From assembly GCF_019351405.1 (NCBI RefSeq), contig NZ_JAHWZX010000003.1, positions 1 through 64,000 on the forward strand: 64,000 bases of DNA, read 5' to 3'. Of the stretch, positions 1 to 6,569 are shown one piece after another. The notes beneath the pieces are model-generated. The model did not search any database. It saw only the letters and a program-made list of their open reading frames with translations, and was not told the origin of the DNA. The DNA comes from Stakelama flava. Lineage in GTDB: Bacteria > Pseudomonadota > Alphaproteobacteria > Sphingomonadales > Sphingomonadaceae. Made by a program: the position numbers and the translations under genes. Numbering within the stretch: the stretch's first letter is position 1; every line of letters begins with the position of its first letter.

Positions 1-225
1 GGCTGTAGTCCGATACCGCGCCAACAACACCACGCCCCCAAAAAGACCGAAGATGCCCGCCATCAGGAGTTGATCCGCTGGTCCGTTCAGGAGGTCCGGC
101 GCATCGCCGTCAAACTCGCTCAACGCCGGATCGAGCCTGCCTGCATCATCGCCTGGTCATGCTGAAGGCGAGCTCATCAAGCCGCAGCAAAACGGGCTCA
201 CCTCAAAACCAAATTGCAACTGTAA
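1..225 (+). pseudogene. 3' remnant of a transposase, truncated by the window edge and with an in-frame stop
   Basis: Reading from base 1 gives a basic C-terminal transposase-like sequence containing the segments RQQHHAPKKTEDARHQ and LIRWSVQEVRRIAVKLAQRR. A TGA at 163-165 interrupts it, but the same frame continues past the stop as RRAHQAAAKRAHLKTKLQL to a TAA at 223-225. The context around the stop (WS-C-stop-RRAHQ) suggests a TGG to TGA change in an originally longer protein. The 5' part lies outside the window. The sequence resembles tails of IS-encoded transposases, but I cannot assign the IS family and no terminal inverted repeat was identified. It fits the mobile-element context of the adjacent integrase. 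Confidence 0.45.
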
Positions 226-435
226 TGATAGAAGGGAGCGCCGACCAAACCCGCCGTCAGGGAGAGGCCACTCGAACGACGCCGCCGCGTTAGCGGCGTC
301 CACGTGAACGCCACGCGATCGTTACCGTGAGGCCGAGACCTGCGCGCAGCCGGGGTTCGGCGGCGACGTGAAACGAGCCGTATAGCGCGGTCGCGCGTCA
401 GCGCGAGGCGCAGTGAATCACCCTTGCGATCCCGA

Positions 436-702
436 TCAGGCCTCCGCTCTGCCCAATTTCGCAATAGCCTGAGCAACGCCCGGACCCGCAATCCAGCGCG
501 CCCTTTCGAGATGTGACCGCCAGCAGCGCTGGCAATCTTGCTGTTTTGGATCCAGTTGCATTAGTGTTGCGGCCGCTTTTGCCCAATCCACCCCGGCTGC
601 GTCGGCATCTAGCAGAGCGGCATAGAGCGCTAGATGGACGCGGTCGTATTCGGTTGCTGCACCTCTTGGCGCAGATCGCTGCAGGGGAATTTGCGGCGGC
701 AT
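436..702 (-). CDS. Small conserved hypothetical protein of the integrated element
   Basis: An 88-residue ORF with the internal segment YDRVHLALYAALLDADAAG followed by DWAKAAATLMQLD and a later SHLERARWI. This resembles small proteins of about 90 residues often seen on sphingomonad integrative elements, with weak similarity to DUF2285-type sequences; no function is assigned. The ATG at 702 is preferred over the upstream TTG at 717 because a GGAG lies at suitable distance before the ATG. It is divergent from the XRE remnant. A perfect palindrome at 737-752 lies in the shared upstream region and could control both. Confidence 0.55.
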   Translation of the reverse strand: MPPQIPLQRSAPRGAATEYDRVHLALYAALLDADAAGVDWAKAAATLMQLDPKQQDCQRCWRSHLERARWIAGPGVAQAIAKLGRAEA

Positions 703-736
703 GCATTCGGTCTCCAAGTGGCCGACTATAACGAAT

Positions 737-766
737 AGGAACGATCGTTCCTAGAAGGATCGTTCC
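737..766. promoter_or_regulatory. Palindromic operator candidate between two divergent genes
   Basis: AGGAACGATCGTTCCT at 737-752 is a perfect 16-bp palindrome. Its half GATCGTTCC (743-751) is repeated directly at 758-766, 15 bp further on. It sits between the start of the minus-strand small gene (702) and the start of the XRE remnant (788), where an autoregulatory repressor would bind. That it binds the XRE protein is inference. Confidence 0.4.
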
Positions 767-787
767 GGTCCGCTGACCATCGTCTTG

Positions 788-913
788 ATGGAACTGAAGG
801 ATGTCTTGGCAATGAATCTCCGCCTGCTTCGGCAGGAAAGAGAAATTACGCAGGAGGAGCTGGCTGATCGGACCGGCCTCAGCTCGCGCTACGTCGACTC
901 AATCGAGCGCGCC
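788..913 (+). pseudogene. XRE-family HTH regulator, C-terminally truncated
   Basis: The first about 42 codons give a good XRE (Cro/C1-type) helix-turn-helix: MELKDVLAMNLRLLRQEREI then TQEELADRTGLSSRYVDSIERA. Family resemblance ends at about base 913, where the sequence becomes antisense to the integrase tail. The frame stays open to 1093, but the residues after about 913 do not look like an XRE domain. ATG at 788 is preceded in frame by TTG at 785; no clear ribosome-binding site is seen. The missing half of the fold implies a recombination junction near 913-930, so the product is probably inactive or a short dominant-negative form. Confidence 0.6.
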
Positions 914-2144
914 AGGCCCGCGATCTTTTTGCCGCCTGAAAATCTGGCCGCAGCACCGTTCCGCCATCACGTAACTGATCGAGATAGTCGGACCAGCGTT
1001 GCATCATCGCCACGCGCTCGTCCCAGTATTCGCCACGCGCATAGGCGCGGCGGACCTGATTGGTGTCAACATGCGCGAGCTGTCGTTCGATAGCGTCGGG
1101 GTTCCACTCGCCCATTTCGTTGAGCAGCGTCGCTGCCATCGCCCGGAACCCGTGTGCGGTCATCTGATCGGTCGTGTAGCCGAGCTTGCGCAAACCCTGA
1201 TTGACGGCATTCTCCGACATCGCCTTGCGCGGCTTGCCGAGGCACGGAAACAGGTACTTCCACCAGTGCGTGTGCTCGTGAAGCTCCTTGAGCATCGCGA
1301 TCACCTGCCGTGACAGCGGCACCCGGTGCGGGCGCCGCATCTTCATCCGCTCGGCCGGAATGAACCAGATCGCTTCGTCGAAATCGATGTCGGTCCATTC
1401 CGCCTGCCGCAGCTCGCCGGGGCGCAACAGCACATGGGGTGAGAGCCGCATGGCCATGACCGTTACCTTATGCCCGCTATAGCCGTCGATCGCCCTCAGC
1501 AGCGTGCCAACCTCGGATGGTCGCGTGATGGCCGCGAAATGCTTGACCTTCGGCACGGCGATCGCGCCGCGAAGATCGGCAGCGACATCCTTGTCGCAGC
1601 GGACGGTCGCCACGCCGTAGCGGAACACACGGCTCAGGACGCTGCGCATGCGGCGTGCGCTCTCATAGGCGCCCGTCGCCTCGATCTTGCGGAGAACGGC
1701 AAGCACCTCATGCGGCGTGATCTGCGCGATCGGGATAGTGCCGATCAACGGATAGGCTTTGCCAAGCAACCAGCGGATCTTATCGACGGTCACGGGCGCG
1801 AGACCGCCCCGTTCGCATTTGACGAGCCATTCCTTGGCGACCGCCTCGAAGGTGTTGGCAGCGGCGTACTTTGCGGCGATCCGTGCACGCTTTTTCTCCA
1901 GCGCCGGATCGATCCCGTCAGCGATCTTCTTCTTCGCTTCGTCACGCCGCACACGAGCGTCGGCGAGGCTTATCGTTGGCCAGCCGCCGAGGTGAAGGGT
2001 CTTCTGCTTGTCCAAGAATCGATATTTGAAGCGCCAGAGCTTCGAGCCGTTAGGTTGTATCTGGAGATGGAGGCCCTGAGAGTCGCTCAGGGTCCAAGCC
2101 TTCTCCCTCGGCTTGGCGGCATTGATCTGGATGTAGGTCAGCAT
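879..2144 (-). CDS. P4-type tyrosine recombinase (integrase)
   Basis: 421 residues with the P4-integrase layout: an N-terminal arm-binding domain (DUF4102-like, about residues 5-85, with GLHLQIQPNGSKLWRFKYR), a core-binding region (about 95-190) and a C-terminal catalytic domain. Catalytic residues are visible: Arg241 in LLRPGELRQAEW, His331/Arg334 in HGFR, His358 in LAHV and the likely nucleophile Tyr368 in RRAYARGEY. The ATG at 2144 is preceded by GGGAA; an upstream ATG at 2198 gives an N-terminus unlike the family. It reads away from tRNA-Leu, 177 bp from its 3' end, the standard layout for elements that integrate into tRNA genes. The last about 12 residues are encoded by the antisense of the XRE gene, so the native C-terminus may have been replaced. 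Confidence 0.9.
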   Translation of the reverse strand: MLTYIQINAAKPREKAWTLSDSQGLHLQIQPNGSKLWRFKYRFLDKQKTLHLGGWPTISLADARVRRDEAKKKIADGIDPALEKKRARIAAKYAAANTFEAVAKEWLVKCERGGLAPVTVDKIRWLLGKAYPLIGTIPIAQITPHEVLAVLRKIEATGAYESARRMRSVLSRVFRYGVATVRCDKDVAADLRGAIAVPKVKHFAAITRPSEVGTLLRAIDGYSGHKVTVMAMRLSPHVLLRPGELRQAEWTDIDFDEAIWFIPAERMKMRRPHRVPLSRQVIAMLKELHEHTHWWKYLFPCLGKPRKAMSENAVNQGLRKLGYTTDQMTAHGFRAMAATLLNEMGEWNPDAIERQLAHVDTNQVRRAYARGEYWDERVAMMQRWSDYLDQLRDGGTVLRPDFQAAKRSRAWRARLSRRSAS

Positions 2145-2320
2145 GGTCGTTTTCCCAGCAAAGCCGGGTCGATCCGAGAGCCCCAAAAAGAGCAACATTT
2201 GTGGCTGCTGCTGGTGCTCTTAGCCGGATTTCGCCGGACGGTGTCTGGCGATTCTCGGTCAAGAAATGCTGTGAAACCAGCCGCTTACTGTATGCTGCTG
2301 GACGTTTCCAGAGCCAGTAG

Positions 2321-2345
2321 TGGTGCCCAGAAGAGGACTCGAACC
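2321..2345 (-). other. Probable attachment site at the 3' end of tRNA-Leu
   Basis: P4-type integrases commonly recombine into the 3' end of tRNA genes and leave it intact. Here the integrase lies just beyond the CCA end of tRNA-Leu. This marks the right boundary of an element extending left beyond base 1. No second copy of the tRNA 3' end was found between 1 and 2320, so the partner site must lie outside the window. The exact core is inferred. Confidence 0.45.
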
Positions 2346-2407
2346 TCCACGGCCTTGCGACCGCCAGCACCTGAAGCTGGTGCGTCTACCAATTCCGCCA
2401 TCTGGGC
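2321..2407 (-). tRNA. tRNA-Leu (anticodon CAG), CCA encoded
   Basis: The minus strand folds as a class II tRNA. The acceptor stem GCCCAGA pairs with TCTGGGC, followed by encoded CCA (complement at 2321-2323). The anticodon stem CCAGC/GCTGG holds the loop TTCAGGT with anticodon CAG. A long variable arm (GGCGGTCGCAAGGCCGT) and the T-loop GGTTCGAGTCC are present. The gene is intact despite the adjacent integrase. Confidence 0.95.
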
Positions 2408-2426
2408 ACGCAACGGTAGGGGGCGC

Positions 2427-2455
2427 GAACTAGGGGAGGTGTCGGGGCTTGTCAA
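2427..2455 (-). promoter_or_regulatory. Sigma-70-type promoter of tRNA-Leu
   Basis: On the minus strand a perfect -35 TTGACA (complement at 2450-2455) is followed after 17 bp by TAGTTC (2427-2432). This puts the start of transcription a few bases before the tRNA 5' end at 2407. Confidence 0.6.
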
Positions 2456-2536
2456 TCGCCCCGTGCACTTTTCATGACGCGCTTGCCGTTTGGCTTCGCA
2501 ACGGGCATTTGCGGCAGTTGCGAAAGGAAGACGGTG

Positions 2537-3466
2537 ATGATGAAGAACAAGCTGGTCACGCTGTTCGGCGGTGGCGGCTTTCTGGGCCGCTATGTCGTAC
2601 AGGAATTGCTGCGCGCCGGTGCGCGCGTGCGCATCGCGCAGCGCGATCCGCGCGATGCCTGGTATCTGAAACCCCAGGGCGGCGTCGGGCAGACCCAGTT
2701 CGTTGCCGCCGACATCACCCGCCCCGACACGGTGAAGCGCGCGGTCGAAGGCGCCGACGCGGCGGTCAACCTTGTCGGTATCCTGTCGGGTAATTTCGAG
2801 AAGATCCATGTCGAGGGCGCGCGCAACGTGGCGCAGGCCGCGCGTGAGGCGGGTTGCACGTCAATGGTGCAGATATCCGCGATCGGCGCCGATGCCGATT
2901 CGCCGTCGGCCTATGGCCGGTCAAAGGCGCAGGGCGAAGCCGCGGTGAAGGAATCGTTTGGCGAGGCCACGATCCTGCGCCCGTCGATCGTCTTCGGGCG
3001 TGAGGACGATTTCGTGAACCGCTTCGCACAGATGGTCGCCAGTGCGCCGATCGTGCCGGTGGTCCGCGCCCGGACCCGGTTTCAGCCGATATATGTCGCT
3101 GATGTCGCGGCGGCGGTGCTGGCCGCCCTGGACGATCGCGAGGCGCATGGGGGCAAGGCCTATGCGCTCGGCGGACCTGACATCATCAGCATGGGTGAGC
3201 TGATCCACTGGATCGCCAAGACGATCGGGCGCGAACGGACCATTGTCGAACTGCCCGATTCGATCGGATCGATGCTGGCGTCGCTTCCTGGCACGCCGAT
3301 AACGAGCGATCAGTGGCGGATGCTTCAGCGGGACAATGTGGTCGGGGACCTGCCCGGCATTCGCGATCTGGGGGTCGATCCGACGCCGATGGCGACGATC
3401 GCGCCGGGCTGGCTGGTGCAATATCGGCGCAACGGACGATTCGGACGCCGGACCCAGGCGGCCTGA
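2537..3466 (+). CDS. NDUFA9-like NAD(P)-binding epimerase/reductase (atypical SDR)
   Basis: 309 residues with a Rossmann fold of the extended/atypical SDR type. The nucleotide-binding glycine motif GGGGFLGRY is at residues 11-19, then a DITRPDTVKRAVEGADAAVN segment, a YGRSKAQGE active-site-like motif and a substrate-binding C-terminus. In alphaproteobacteria this family is usually annotated as complex I NDUFA9-subunit-like protein; its enzymatic activity is not established from sequence. The ATG at 2537 (with another at 2540) follows AAAGGAAG at a good distance. Upstream in-frame codons overlap the tRNA promoter region and are unlikely starts. uppP follows 66 bp downstream on the same strand and may be co-transcribed. 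Confidence 0.85.
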   Translation: MMKNKLVTLFGGGGFLGRYVVQELLRAGARVRIAQRDPRDAWYLKPQGGVGQTQFVAADITRPDTVKRAVEGADAAVNLVGILSGNFEKIHVEGARNVAQAAREAGCTSMVQISAIGADADSPSAYGRSKAQGEAAVKESFGEATILRPSIVFGREDDFVNRFAQMVASAPIVPVVRARTRFQPIYVADVAAAVLAALDDREAHGGKAYALGGPDIISMGELIHWIAKTIGRERTIVELPDSIGSMLASLPGTPITSDQWRMLQRDNVVGDLPGIRDLGVDPTPMATIAPGWLVQYRRNGRFGRRTQAA

Positions 3467-3532
3467 AGCAATAATTAGGCGATACCAGCGTGCCGGCGAC
3501 AGGATGCCGGCGGCCGAGGACAGGAAAACTGC

Positions 3533-4345
3533 GTGACCGAACTTTTGACCATTCTCCTGCTCGGCATTGTCGAGGGGGTAACCGAATTCCTGCCGGTGTC
3601 CTCAACGGGGCACCTGATCCTTGCCGGCCGCCTGTTCGGATTTGGTGGCGAAGGGTCGGGCACGTTTGACATTGTGATCCAGGTGGGCGCTATTCTGGCT
3701 GTGGTGGTGCTGTACTGGCAGCGGTTCTGGCATGTGCTTGAAGGGCTGTTGCGCTGGGATCCGGGAGCGGTAGCCTTTACCCGCAATGTCGCGCTTGGCT
3801 TCCTGCCCTCCGCCGTGATCGGTATCTTTGTTTACAAGGGGGTGAAGACGCTGCTGACCAGTCCGACGCTCGGTCCCGTCGTGGTGTCGATCGCGCTGAT
3901 CGTGGGCGGTGTGATTATCCTGTTGGTCGAAAAGTTCGTAAAGCATCCGCCAGAAGGCAGTGTCGAGGCGATGACGTGGCGCACCGCACTCGGCATCGGT
4001 TTCGTCCAGTGCCTTGCGATGATTCCGGGGGTCAGCCGGTCGGGGGCGACCATCATGGGCGCGCTCGGGCTGGGCACCGACCGCAAGACGGCCGCGGAGT
4101 TCAGCTTCTTTCTGGCAGTGCCGACCATGCTTGCGGCATCCGGCTATGATCTGCTGAAAAGCCATGAGGGGCTGGGGCAGACCGGCTGGACCGCGATCGG
4201 CATCGGTTTTGTCGTTTCCTTCGTGGTGGCATTGCTGGTGATTCGATGGTTTCTGGGGATCGTTACCCGGCACGGCTTTGCGCCGTTTGCCTGGTACAGG
4301 ATTGCGGCGGGCACCATCGCGCTTATCCTACTTGCTGCGATATAG
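3533..4345 (+). CDS. uppP: Undecaprenyl-diphosphate phosphatase (BacA/UppP)
   Basis: 270-residue polytopic membrane protein that dephosphorylates undecaprenyl diphosphate to recycle the lipid carrier for peptidoglycan and polysaccharide synthesis; it also confers bacitracin tolerance. Both signature motifs are present: EGVTEFLPVSSTGH at residues 14-27 and PGVSRSGATI about 165-175, with about eight hydrophobic segments. Length is usual for the family. The start is GTG at 3533, preceded by AGGAAAA. The stop codon is inside the 3' inverted repeat described at 4335-4376. Confidence 0.95.
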   Translation: MTELLTILLLGIVEGVTEFLPVSSTGHLILAGRLFGFGGEGSGTFDIVIQVGAILAVVVLYWQRFWHVLEGLLRWDPGAVAFTRNVALGFLPSAVIGIFVYKGVKTLLTSPTLGPVVVSIALIVGGVIILLVEKFVKHPPEGSVEAMTWRTALGIGFVQCLAMIPGVSRSGATIMGALGLGTDRKTAAEFSFFLAVPTMLAASGYDLLKSHEGLGQTGWTAIGIGFVVSFVVALLVIRWFLGIVTRHGFAPFAWYRIAAGTIALILLAAI

Positions 4346-4376
4346 GTCCGGATCGGACCTTGAGGCTATATCGCAG
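4335..4376. terminator. Nested inverted repeat at the uppP stop codon (terminator-like)
   Basis: CTGCGATATAG (4335-4345) pairs perfectly with CTATATCGCAG (4366-4376). Inside it AGGTCCG (4344-4350) pairs with CGGACCT (4354-4360). Together they form a long two-part hairpin beginning within the last codons of uppP. No T-tract follows, so factor-independent termination is uncertain; it could instead protect the mRNA 3' end. Confidence 0.5.
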
Positions 4377-4442
4377 TAGTGGTCGGGCGCTCCGAAGCGC
4401 GGACGTAAAATTTATTTAGTAAGCATTACTGTCATAACCGAG

Positions 4443-4497
4443 CTTTTCCGCGTGACTCGGTGCGCATGGGACGGTATGTGCGCCCCATCCGGAAAAG
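4443..4497 (+). promoter_or_regulatory. Foldable leader just upstream of gltD
   Basis: CTTTTCCG (4443-4450) is complementary to CGGAAAAG (4490-4497), and ATGGG (4466-4470) to CCCAT (4484-4488). The 5' leader can therefore fold into a stem ending 12 bases before the gltD start. The AT-rich stretch at about 4407-4440 could hold the promoter. A regulatory role is inference; no NtrC or sigma-54 site was recognised. Confidence 0.3.
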
Positions 4498-4509
4498 ATG
4501 GGAAGCGCA

Positions 4510-5973
4510 ATGGCGGAAAATCCGATGCTGAAATTCGTGACCCGGGAGCAGGCTTATCCTGCCAAGCGCCCTGCCGACTCGCGCGCTTCGGATTTTCAGG
4601 AAATTTCCGAACGCTATGCGGTCGATTCTGCGGAAGATCAGGCAGCGCGTTGCTCGCAATGCGGTGTTCCCTATTGTTCGGTTCACTGCCCGCTGCACAA
4701 TCATATTCCCGACTGGTTGCGCCTGACCGCCGAAGGAAGGCTGCGCGAGGCGTATGAACTTTCGAACGCGACCTCCACCATGCCCGAAATCTGCGGCCGC
4801 ATCTGCCCGCAGGACCGGCTGTGCGAAGGCAATTGCGTCATCGAATTTTCGGGGCACGGCGCGGTCACCATCGGATCGGTCGAAAAATTCATCACCGACA
4901 CCGCCTGGGAAAAGGGCTGGGTGGAGCCTTTGGTGCCTGGGCCGGAACGCGGCCAGTCGGTCGGCGTCATCGGTGCGGGGCCGGCCGGGCTGACCGCGGC
5001 CGAATATATGCGCCGCTTCGGCTATGAGGTGCATGTGTATGACCGGCATGATCGCGCGGGCGGCCTGCTGACCTATGGCATCCCCGGCTTTAAGCTGGAA
5101 AAGGAAGTCGTGATGCGCCGCGTCCAGCGGCTGAAGGACGGCGGCATCACCTTTCACGAAAGTTTCGAGGTCGGCCGCGACGCCACGATGGGCGAACTGT
5201 GCGAACGGCACGACGCGCTGCTGGTTTCGACCGGCGTGTACAAAGCGCGCAATATCAAGGCGCCGGGTGTCGGCAGCCCCGGTGTGGTGGAAGCGCTCGA
5301 CTATCTGATCACGTCGAACCGCAACGGCTTCGGCGACGACGTTCCCGCCTATCGCGACGGCAGCCTGAACGCGAAGGACAAAAATGTCGTCGTTGTGGGC
5401 GGCGGCGACACCGCGATGGACTGTGTTCGCACGGCGATCCGGCAGGGGGCGAAATCGGTAAAGTGCCTGTATCGCCGTGACCGGGCCAACATGCCCGGAT
5501 CGCAGCGCGAAGTCGAAAATGCCGAAGATGAAGGCGTCGAATTCGTCTGGCTCTCCGGCCCCCAAGGGTTCGATTCCGCCGGTGTGGGCGAGCGGGTGTC
5601 GGCGGTGCGCGGCACGCGCATGCGGCTTGGCGCACCCGACGCCAGCGGGCGTCGTGCTCCCGAACCCGAACCGGACGGCGATTTCACGCTAGACGCCGAT
5701 CTGGTGGTGAAGGCGCTGGGGTTCGAGGCGGAGGACCTGCCCACGCTGTTTGGCGCGCCGGAGCTCGGTGTCACCCGCTGGGGCACGCTTCGCGTCGATC
5801 ACGCAACGATGATGACGAGCATGGAGGGCGTGTTCGCCGCGGGCGATATCGTTCGCGGGGCGAGCCTGGTCGTCTGGGCGATTCGCGACGGCCGCGATGT
5901 TGCAGACAAGATGCATGGCTGGCTGAAGCAAAAGGCGAAGGCGACGCGCAAGGCAGCGATGGAGACGGCATGA
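4510..5973 (+). CDS. gltD: Glutamate synthase (NADPH) small subunit
   Basis: 487 residues. GltD takes electrons from NADPH through FAD and passes them via iron-sulphur clusters to GltB for the reductive transfer of the glutamine amide to 2-oxoglutarate. The N-terminal cysteine motifs CSQCGVPYCSVHCP and CGRICPQDRLCEGNC are intact. An FAD-binding GVIGAGPAGLTAAEY follows, then a second Rossmann motif VVVVGGGDTAMDC for NADPH. ATG at 4510 is chosen because GGGAAGCG precedes it and MAENPMLKF matches the family start; ATG at 4498 is less likely. Its stop overlaps the next gene by ATGA, so translation is coupled. Confidence 0.95.
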   Translation: MAENPMLKFVTREQAYPAKRPADSRASDFQEISERYAVDSAEDQAARCSQCGVPYCSVHCPLHNHIPDWLRLTAEGRLREAYELSNATSTMPEICGRICPQDRLCEGNCVIEFSGHGAVTIGSVEKFITDTAWEKGWVEPLVPGPERGQSVGVIGAGPAGLTAAEYMRRFGYEVHVYDRHDRAGGLLTYGIPGFKLEKEVVMRRVQRLKDGGITFHESFEVGRDATMGELCERHDALLVSTGVYKARNIKAPGVGSPGVVEALDYLITSNRNGFGDDVPAYRDGSLNAKDKNVVVVGGGDTAMDCVRTAIRQGAKSVKCLYRRDRANMPGSQREVENAEDEGVEFVWLSGPQGFDSAGVGERVSAVRGTRMRLGAPDASGRRAPEPEPDGDFTLDADLVVKALGFEAEDLPTLFGAPELGVTRWGTLRVDHATMMTSMEGVFAAGDIVRGASLVVWAIRDGRDVADKMHGWLKQKAKATRKAAMETA

Positions 5974-6569
5974 AGACAATGAAAATTCTTTTGCCCTTAC
6001 TGGCGCTTCTGGCGCCGCTTCCGCTGCAGGCGCGGCCCGTCGCGCCGGTCGGTCAGACAGCGCCTTCCGACGTGAAGCCCGAGCGGCTTGCCGCCGCGAA
6101 AGCACTGATCGACGAATTGATGCCGCCGGATCGGCGCGATGCGATGATGGAGAGCATGCTGCGGCCCCTGATGGCCAATATTCAGAAGGGCATGCTCGAT
6201 AATCCTGAAATCGCCGGGCAATTGAAAACGGTGCCGCAGGCGCGGTCGATTATTGAAGAGTTCCTGCGAAACCAGACCGAAAGCACGATGACCTTGATTC
6301 GTCAGAACATGCCCGGGATGATCGATGCGATGGCGCATGCCTATGCGCGACGTTTTGACACCAAGCAGCTCGGCGAACTTCAACGTTTCTTCGCAACGCC
6401 GACGGGACGGGCATATGTGGAACAGTCCATGCAGATAATGGGCGATCCGGATGTCGCCGCCTGGCAGCGCGATCTGATGCAGCAGTCGATGAAGAAAACG
6501 CAGAAGGATGCGCAGGAACTGGCCGACAAGCTTGCGGCCGCCGCGCAGGACAAAGGCAACAGCCAGTGA
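5970..6569 (+). CDS. DUF2059 family exported protein inside the glt operon
   Basis: 199 residues with a signal peptide (MKTMKILLPLLALLAPLPLQ, cleavage near residue 21) and a mainly helical body. The C-terminal half (about residues 85-170: RNMPGMIDAMAHAYARRF-type helices, LGELQRFFATPTGRAYVEQS) fits DUF2059, a periplasmic family of unknown function. It overlaps gltD by ATGA and gltB by GTGA, so it is translationally coupled on both sides. Its role next to a cytoplasmic amidotransferase is not explained by known biology; it may simply share expression. The C-terminus is charged and coiled-coil-like. Confidence 0.8.
   Translation: MKTMKILLPLLALLAPLPLQARPVAPVGQTAPSDVKPERLAAAKALIDELMPPDRRDAMMESMLRPLMANIQKGMLDNPEIAGQLKTVPQARSIIEEFLRNQTESTMTLIRQNMPGMIDAMAHAYARRFDTKQLGELQRFFATPTGRAYVEQSMQIMGDPDVAAWQRDLMQQSMKKTQKDAQELADKLAAAAQDKGNSQ

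Noticed and set aside
290-397. A minus-strand open stretch resembling the end of an outer-membrane protein (LYGSFHVAAEPRLRAGLGLT)
   Set aside because: Only about 35 codons with no start, no signal and alternative frames equally open; it may be a remnant but cannot be supported.
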